A stretch of 64,000 nucleotides of DNA, taken from the NCBI GenBank assembly GCA_954871525.1, contig OX940864.1, positions 21,446,001 through 21,510,000 on the forward strand. The letters run 5' to 3'. This stretch comes from Parietaria judaica. Lineage: Eukaryota > Streptophyta > Magnoliopsida > Rosales > Urticaceae. Below the pieces are notes generated by a model. That model was not told where the DNA came from, did no database searches, and was given only the letters and a program-made list of their open reading frames with translations. The position numbers were made by a program, and so were the translations under genes. Each line of letters starts with the position of its first letter. The first letter of the stretch is position 1. Positions 59,803 through 64,000 of the stretch are shown one piece after another.

Positions 59803-59852
59803 CGAGGCTCATCTTTCTTTCAAAAAAAATAAAATAAAATCATTTTACATGG

Positions 59853-61220
59853 CTAGCTCCTAGCTAGATTAGCTGAGAGAACGTTACAACTAGAATAATT
59901 GGGTAAAGTTTTTTACAAATAGAATGTTAATTTTTTATTTTTTTACATATATACAACAAGTTATAGAGAAACTTGACTAATTAAGGATGAATTACTTCAA
60001 TTTAATACATACCTAGCATGCAAAAAGTTAAAATTTGAATACTATATATCTCCTAGCTAATTAAGAATGAAGTGGTCTATTGTCAAAAAAAAATAAAAAA
60101 TCAAGTGGTCTCTCTTTTTCTCTTCATTTAAAACTGACATTTTTTATTGGCTAATCTACAAAATAAAAGACTAATAACCAAAAAAAATAAAAATAAAAAG
60201 TACAATCTACAATCACGCCTGATAATTGATAGCATTGTTTAATATATGTATTTTTAATTAACTTAAGTATACTTTTAATTTTTAAGGAAATTGTACAAAA
60301 TGCCCAATTTTGTGTCAAACCTTTTAAGAAATGCTCATTTGTGAGAGTAAAAAATACACACAATGAGTATTTTTTTAAAAGGTTTGACATAAAATGGGCA
60401 TTTCGTTCATTTGCCCTTTTTTTAATTGACATAAATTCTCATTTCCGTATGATGTTGATATCTAGATATAATGTTCATCTTTCATTTTTGTCATATGATT
60501 TTTTACATAGTGAAATATCGTTCATCCTTACTCCCAAATCCCAAATGTTTATCACGGAATGTGCATGTGCCTTTAAAACTCTTGAGTGCATAAAATAAAA
60601 ATCGGGAAATAAAAATGAGAATGTCGTTTTCGGAGTCGCTTAGAATGAAGAGCTTACAAGTTAATTTTGGTTTTTCAAGTACCACATGGGAATTTTCTTG
60701 CTCTTTCTAATGATATTATTTTTCAAGTAAAGTCGCATGCAAATATAATCCTTTTGGTAAAACAACGTAAATTGAGGTAAAAGAAATATATTTATGTTAT
60801 TATAAAACGAGACTTTTGAGTTTATGCCTAATTATTTTTTAATTTATTTTAAGTATAGAATATTTTCATTATTCTCTTTTAGTGTTACACTTTTTAGCCA
60901 TGTATTATTTATTAATAATGACGTGCTTCATATGTTGAAATTTTTCCCTCGGTAGAATTTCCCATATCGAGTTTCGAAGCACAAAGTCTTCTATTATTAA
61001 TACACTTTTAATTGTATTTTTCAAATAATATCTGTATTATAATCATATTTAATAATAAGACCTACAAACTTAAACTTTAAGTATGAAAATAATAATATTA
61101 ACGAAGAAATTAAGAAATTAGTGGGTAGGATAGGAAATGTTGATATTTCAATTAAAACACATAATATAAATAATGAACTTAATAATATGTTCATCAATAA
61201 TTAGAAATGTATTTTATCGC
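59853..61220. other. non-coding right part of the Helitron
   Basis: AT-rich sequence with a small foldback at 60297-60403; no coding region supported. The open frames at 60151-60685 run through that foldback and are fortuitous. Confidence 0.4.
60297..60403. repeat. small foldback (MITE-like) element
   Basis: Inverted arms: left about 60297-60343 (aaaatgcccaattttgtgtc...) and right about 60358-60403 (...gacataaaatgggcattt), with a loop of about 14 bp. It is related to the copy inside the AK-HSDH gene at 15481-15577. Confidence 0.7.
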
Positions 61221-61240
61221 CACCGCGCGAAAGCGCGGTG
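61221..61240 (+). other. Helitron 3' hairpin
   Basis: caccgcgc-gaaa-gcgcggtg, a perfect 8-bp GC stem with a GAAA loop, a few bases before the CTAC/CTAG end. It is the expected termination signal for rolling-circle transposition. Confidence 0.65.
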
Positions 61241-61276
61241 CGATCCACTACTATTGTTAAAGATGCGATCCACTAG

Positions 61277-61622
61277 TATTGTTAAAGAGTGAAAAGCTTA
61301 GCACAAGGTGTCAAAAGTGAACCAAGTAGATAACAAAAGAGTGTCGATTCGGTACACATTTATGAATTTGAGATGCGCAAATAAGAGATGAAATTAGGAA
61401 AGCGATGGCATGGATTCGAGGGGATAAAAATCCAAACGAAAGATTAGTGGATTGGATGAGCCTTGGTCCACTTATTTAAGATTTTTGTGTGAAAATCAAC
61501 CTTTATCTTTCAAATTCACTTGCTCCCAAAATGTGTATCTCATTTTCCTAATAAATTTCCCTCTTTACTTTTATAAGGAAAAAATCATTAACTATTACCA
61601 CATCTCATTAGAAAGGAGTAAC
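61277..61622. other. intergenic sequence with no visible feature
   Basis: AT-rich sequence between the Helitron end and the next LTR-like element. No gene, repeat or motif is supported. Confidence 0.4.
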
Positions 61623-62040
61623 TGTTAATGCCGCTTTTCGGATCAACGTGAAAAGCGGCCCATAAATCCGTATTGGGCCGGGGAGCTCCTTTCCTTGCCT
61701 TTGATGGGCCTTTGGCGTTTGAGCCTTTTTTAATGTGCTTATTGAGCTGGGTCTTAACATTTTTAGGTTCCGAAAAATACCCCTAATTAGGGGTCGCTAC
61801 GACCCCTAAAACATAAATCATACCTTACGACCCCTTAGGGGTCGCACGAGGCTCTCTATAAATACGAGAGCCCCCCACCACATTTTGGTAAGCTTTCTCA
61901 AGCCAAAAAACCTCTGCTCGCCATTCTCATACTTCCCGACTTATAAAATACTCGACTAATGTTGAGCGTCGGAGCGAGCGACAGAGGTCCCCCCCCCCCC
62001 CCCCCGTTTCGGGAATCGCTAATTTTTTTTTTTTTTTTTT
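61623..62040 (+). mobile_element. Gypsy-like LTR fragment, related to the array LTRs
   Basis: Starts tgttaatgccgctttt, followed by a near-terminal hairpin (gccgctttt ... aaaagcggc, about 61630-61658). A palindromic aggggtcg/cgacccct stretch lies at 61788-61850, a TATA box (ctataaata) at about 61856, and the exact 19-bp motif ctaatgttgagcgtcggag at 61956-61974. The order TATA, 100-bp leader, motif and C-rich tract matches the 28-kb array LTRs. A 17-C run and an 18-T run follow. The right border is not found because the sequence runs into an inverted repeat. Confidence 0.55.
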
Positions 62041-62345
62041 ACAGGATATCAAGAACCTTTTTCCGGTTCAAAGCGACAAGCCGATGCTCGTCAATTTCAA
62101 GCTTCAGTCGATATGTATCAATAATTCTACTCGCTACTGTTTTTTATTTAATTTGTTTTGTTGGGTATATTTCTATAAATTATGATATATGAGAAACAAA
62201 ATAACGAAAAACAGTAGCGAAGAGATTCGAAATACATATCGATGTGTTCTTGGATCGACGAGCATCGGCTTGTCGCTTTGAACCGGAAAAAGGTTCTTGA
62301 TATCCTGTAAAAGAGAAAAACCGTTAGCGGTTCCCGAGACGCGTT
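62006..62345. repeat. inverted duplication with a perfect 52-bp stem
   Basis: 62041-62092 and 62257-62308 are exact reverse complements (acaggatatcaagaac... ; ...gttcttgatatcctgt). Weaker pairing extends outward (gtttcgggaatcgctaa against ttagcggttcccgagac) and inward (ctcgctactgttttt against aaaaacagtagcga), so arms reach about 135 bp around a loop of about 60 bp. In each arm the stem begins with a pyrimidine tract plus ACAG, like a 3' splice site. Confidence 0.85.
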
Positions 62346-62502
62346 GGACGCTCTCCTTAAAGCTTGATTCGCCTCCTCTACGTGCTTGATGTTCGTTAGG
62401 CGATAGCTTCCCAGGATATAACGGGATGACCGAGAACTCCGTAGCACTTCGAAGTTCACCGGCGAACTGAACCTTCTTGAACTCCGTTACCGAAAGACTC
62501 AC
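62173..62502 (-). other. minus-strand open frame of unknown nature
   Basis: A 109-codon frame starts MSLSVTEFKKVQFAGEL and reads into one arm of the inverted repeat. A TATA-like TATAAATT lies upstream on the same strand (62643-62636), followed by a leader with a short upstream frame. I do not recognise the protein. It may be a fragment of a transposon or of a captured gene; independent coding is unproven. Confidence 0.25.
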
Positions 62503-62644
62503 GACATAAAACTAAGGGAAGCATGAAAATTTGAGTTTGCGGAGTGAAAAACCGGGAAGCAAACTCATGGTTTCTAGGGAGATTTCGGAAAGTGATTTTG
62601 ATTGTGGTGTGTCGAAAAGTGTCGAGGTCACCGTCAATTTATAG

Positions 62645-64000
62645 GCGCGAGATTGAGACATTGAATTGATTACCAATCAATTATATAACGGCTACTAATA
62701 AATTGCAATTAATCCGTAACGTAATAAATTGAATTCAATATTCATAACAATTATAATCAATATAGCCGTTTTACGTAACGTTTTAACGTCGGAACAAATC
62801 CCGGTAATTGGATAGACCGTTCGTCTCGAGTGTTCGACATTTCGACCGACTCGACGCTATCTCAATTTTATTTAACTGCAATTATTTCCAATATGTTTCT
62901 CATTATCATCATCTCTATAAAATATACCTGTGTCACTATCGGCTAAGAGGGCAATTAGAAAAGGCCTATAATATATATTTTTTTTATTGATTTAGGGGCC
63001 CTAAAGTTACAAAGATATATTGTAACACGTAACACAATTTTAATATACAACAAATATATATGTAATAAAAAAATATAGTCGGTAAATTCGACTATACAAA
63101 ATTAATTAGTATTTTTGCCTCTAAAGTTGTTATAACTGTCATATTTGTATGAGCAATTCTTATACAAATATTTTCTACACTTTTTTGGTTTTGCATTGAA
63201 ATATTGTAATTTTCATAGGCCTCGACTATACAAAATTAATTAGTAGTTTTGCCTCTAAAGTTGTTATAACTTGCATATTATATTTGTATGAGCAATTCTT
63301 ATACAAATATTTTCTACACTTTTTTGGTTTTGCATTGAAATATTGTAATTTTCATAGGCCTCAAAATTAATTTTTACCTACAACTCCAACAAACTCAAGA
63401 CTAACTTTGAATATACTTCCTTTTATCGTTCTCTACATACATATGAGATCACTATGAGAATTCATAGCTAGCTAGCTACTAATAAGTTTGTAGACGCACA
63501 CAAATATAGAGCTATAAAGTTTCATACATTTTTCAGGGAAAATGTCAAGTACGGACTTTACGATGCATTTCTTTGATTATTTCATTTTTATATCATAACG
63601 AGATTTGATCAAACTACGAAAACAAAGCAACGCCAATTAAACGACGACAAGTTTTATAGTAAGGAATTGATCGACGAAAGACGTGGCAGAGAGATTTCTG
63701 GATGTATACGTGATGTGACATACGTATATAAAAAACCTTTATTATTCAACGATTAAAATTTAAAACCAATTCGTGATATAAAAAATATATATTTATTGCT
63801 AGATAGATACCTTTCACTTTATAATTTTGCATTTTTATTTAGGAGAAACACTTCACCTTAAATTTGTATTTTTTGTTTCTATGTACAGAATTTTTCAAAA
63901 TTTTGACTTGATACTTTTATCGTACGTACGTATGAAGGGTGAAGAAAAAAACTAATTTAGCACAAATTTTATTAAAACGTTGTTCATTTTTTTTTTAAGT
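62645..64000. other. AT-rich intergenic region with a local tandem duplication
   Basis: No supported gene to the window end; the only clear structure is the duplication at 63089-63361. Confidence 0.45.
63089..63361. repeat. tandem duplication, two copies of about 134/139 bp
   Basis: Copy 1 is 63089-63222 and copy 2 is 63223-63361, both from cgactatacaaaattaatta to tttcataggcct. They differ by one substitution (agtattttt/agtagtttt) and a short insertion (actgtcatatttg / acttgcatattatatttg). The head-to-tail junction is exact. Confidence 0.9.

Larger units (their letters stand above)
53410..59835 (+). mobile_element. full-length L1-type LINE (6.4 kb) with 17-bp target duplication
   Basis: The perfect direct repeat aaaatcattttacatgg occurs at 53393-53409 and 59836-59852, bracketing the element. 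It begins aaaaaaccctagccccc, has a CT-rich GC-rich 5' UTR of about 530 bp, two overlapping ORFs, a short 3' UTR (59803 on), and an A-rich tail (aaaaaaaataaaat). There are no LTRs. The ORF1/ORF2 layout (DUF4283-zinc knuckle; endonuclease-RT-RNase H) is that of plant L1 elements. The intact target duplication and full length point to a fairly recent insertion, although ORF2 is already damaged. Confidence 0.93.
51328..61276 (+). mobile_element. probable Helitron, interrupted by a LINE
   Basis: The left end, A|TCTATATATATATAAAAAG followed by aaaatctc and gacgtggcac, is typical of plant Helitron 5' ends. The right end has a perfect 8-bp GC hairpin (61221-61240, loop GAAA) and a short spacer leading to CTAC|T at 61251 or, after a local 25-bp duplication, CTAG|T at 61276. 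There is no terminal inverted repeat or target duplication, as expected for insertion between A and T. Without the LINE it is about 3.5 kb. No Rep/helicase frame is seen, so it would be non-autonomous. An alternative start is TCTACTATA at 51303. Confidence 0.55.

Noticed and set aside
61989..62040. Functional meaning of the 17-C and 18-T runs
   Set aside because: Homopolymers of this length are unstable and prone to sequencing error. I draw no conclusion beyond their resemblance to the C-rich tract in the related LTRs.

Overview
The window is plant nuclear DNA, most likely from a eudicot. It has intron-rich genes with GT-AG introns, a chloroplast-targeted amino-acid enzyme gene, a plant-specific meiotic gene, and many plant transposon families (Copia, Gypsy-like LTR elements, a plant L1-type LINE with RNase H, Helitron, hAT and Mutator-type MITEs). 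No rRNA, CRISPR or bacterial-style operon is present. The species cannot be read from the sequence.

Region 1 (1-20.3 kb) is the gene-bearing part. It holds a small secreted-peptide gene (+), a chloroplast VTT/SNARE-associated (TMEM64-like) membrane protein gene (-, 7 exons), a small conserved-looking protein gene (-, 4 exons), a PARTING DANCERS (PTD, ERCC1-like meiotic crossover factor) gene (+, 8 exons), and a bifunctional aspartokinase/homoserine dehydrogenase gene (-, 18 exons). The last gene keeps all its splice sites but carries an in-frame stop in the transit-peptide exon and a 1-bp deletion at the start of the dehydrogenase domain. Between the genes lie a Mutator-type foldback element with 9-bp target duplications, a Copia relic, and a complete 1.2-kb internally deleted Copia element whose remaining reading frame joins the start of gag to the end of pol.

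Region 2 (22.9-51.3 kb) is the most striking part: a 28.4-kb tandem array with the pattern LTR-(internal-LTR)x8. There are nine LTRs of about 1,248 bp and eight internal domains of about 2,140 bp from one non-autonomous Gypsy-like element, with shared LTRs and near-identical flanks at the two outer ends (gctac/tctac). Diagnostic variants show a higher-order repeat: units 3-4-5 and 6-7-8 are copies of each other at an offset of about 10,156 bp, with mosaic exchange on top. A retrotransposon locus appears to have been turned into a young satellite. Each LTR carries a dense G-box/CRE (bZIP-type) promoter cluster. A 315-bp hAT MITE with 8-bp target duplications sits exactly on the left LTR border.

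Region 3 (51.3-64 kb) is nested transposons. A probable Helitron (TC... start, 3' GC hairpin and CTAG end) contains a full-length 6.4-kb L1-type LINE with a perfect 17-bp target duplication. The LINE has an intact ORF1, but ORF2 is damaged by two frameshifts, a nonsense codon and an Asp-to-Asn-type change in the endonuclease. Beyond it are a Gypsy-like LTR sharing a 19-bp motif with the array LTRs, a perfect 52-bp inverted repeat, and a 134/139-bp tandem duplication.
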